NCBI GenBank assembly: GCA_029262935.1
Contig: JAJCYK010000123.1
Location: 1 to 5,486, forward strand
Source: Cytophagales bacterium
GTDB taxonomy: Bacteria; Bacteroidota; Bacteroidia; Cytophagales; Cyclobacteriaceae
Direction of reading: 5' to 3'
Length of the DNA: 5,486 nucleotides
A model generated the notes under the pieces. That model was not told the DNA's origin, ran no database searches, and was given only the letters and a program-made list of their open reading frames with translations. The position numbers were made by a program, and so were the translations under genes. Below are positions 5,063 through 5,486 of the stretch, piece after piece; the first letter of the stretch is position 1; each line of letters begins with the position of its first letter.

Positions 5063-5486
5063 ATGAAAACAATTCGATATATAATAATAGCCACTTTGAT
5101 GTTGGGTATGGCAGCAGTACAGGCACAAGATGTCAAGCAAAAAATTGAAATGGACATTGATTCCATAGGAAATGCCAAAATCACTATCTCCATGGACATG
5201 AACGCCTCCCAATGGCAAACTTGGCTTCAAACTTTGGGGAATAACCCAGCAGCTTTGAAAAGAGAAATTCAACGATCCATGCCCGCCTATTTCTTAGACA
5301 ACTTCAATATGAATAAGGACGATATGAGTCGTTCGTTTGAACTGTCGTTAAATGCATATGGCCTGTGCTCTGTGGATAAGACCGGTAAATGGAAATTAGA
5401 GACCGATGAGAAGGGTGTGGAATTAACGGAGTTGGGAAATGGAAAGTACATGTATATAAACAGTCCTCAAGAATTCGCAGGTACGG
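5063..5486 (+). CDS. Exported protein of unknown family, 5' part only
   Basis: The reading frame opens with ATG at 5063-5065 and stays open for 141 codons to the window edge. It begins with a clear signal peptide (MKTIRYIIIATLMLGMAAVQ, likely cut after A21 before QD), so the product is periplasmic or outer-surface. The mature part alternates a beta-like stretch (AKITISMDM, 38-46), a Trp-containing helix (ASQWQTWLQTLG, 48-59), a charged helical segment (LKREIQRSMPAYFLDNF), then KDDMSRSFELSLNAYG and GKWKLETDEKG, which look like edge strands. No catalytic motif or lipobox is seen and I do not recognise the family. Only one base separates it from the stop of the transglutaminase-like gene, so translation is probably coupled and the two products likely act in the same compartment, perhaps as enzyme and partner or substrate. 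The C-terminus is missing, so full length and any sorting tail are unknown. Confidence 0.8.
   Translation, partial: MKTIRYIIIATLMLGMAAVQAQDVKQKIEMDIDSIGNAKITISMDMNASQWQTWLQTLGNNPAALKREIQRSMPAYFLDNFNMNKDDMSRSFELSLNAYGLCSVDKTGKWKLETDEKGVELTELGNGKYMYINSPQEFAGT

Noticed and set aside
5048..5272. Minus-strand open frame over the last gene
   Set aside because: It is antisense to a frame with a clear signal peptide that is tightly coupled to the upstream gene; its Cys/His-rich composition is typical of a reverse reading.
1..5486. Mobile element, CRISPR array, toxin-antitoxin or known defence system
   Set aside because: I saw no transposase or integrase frame, no regularly spaced direct repeats, no terminal inverted repeats with target duplications, and no known defence domains.

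Overview
The window most likely comes from the chromosome of a member of the Bacteroidota (a Flavobacteriia- or Saprospiria-like organism; the class cannot be fixed from this much sequence). The clues are moderately AT-rich DNA, genes without clear Shine-Dalgarno sequences, signal peptides ending in A-Q, and two good matches to the Bacteroidota -7 promoter element TAnnTTTG. A PQQ-type sugar dehydrogenase and an AraC regulator with a WHFHPE cupin motif also fit. I see no tRNA, rRNA, CRISPR array, insertion sequence or other mobile element.

Layout, left to right. Positions 1-431 (+) hold the C-terminal end of a soluble PQQ-dependent glucose/sorbosone-type dehydrogenase. It converges, with only 3 bases between the stop codons, on a complete secreted alkaline-phosphatase-superfamily hydrolase (435-1511, -). 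Behind that gene, a strong intrinsic terminator at 1570-1602 closes a second minus-strand gene (1640-2242), which encodes a small exported protein made of two similar beta-sandwich-like units. A 200-bp divergent intergenic region (2243-2442) carries a TAnnTTTG element for each side and two inverted-repeat pairs. It separates that gene from an AraC-family activator (2443-3315, +). After a 99-bp gap with a perfect 12-bp palindrome and a small hairpin comes a large exported transglutaminase-like protein (3415-5061, +). One base after its stop codon begins a second exported protein of unknown family (5063 to the window edge).

How the genes may work together: every protein whose N-terminus is visible, except the AraC regulator, has a signal peptide or N-terminal membrane segment, so this is a cell-envelope or periplasmic neighbourhood. 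The AraC regulator is placed to control the divergent duplicated-domain gene, itself, and possibly the transglutaminase-like pair downstream; this is inferred from position only. The transglutaminase-like protein and its downstream neighbour are so tightly spaced that they are almost certainly co-transcribed and translationally coupled. They are the best candidate here for an undescribed functional unit, although nothing in the sequence states what it does.
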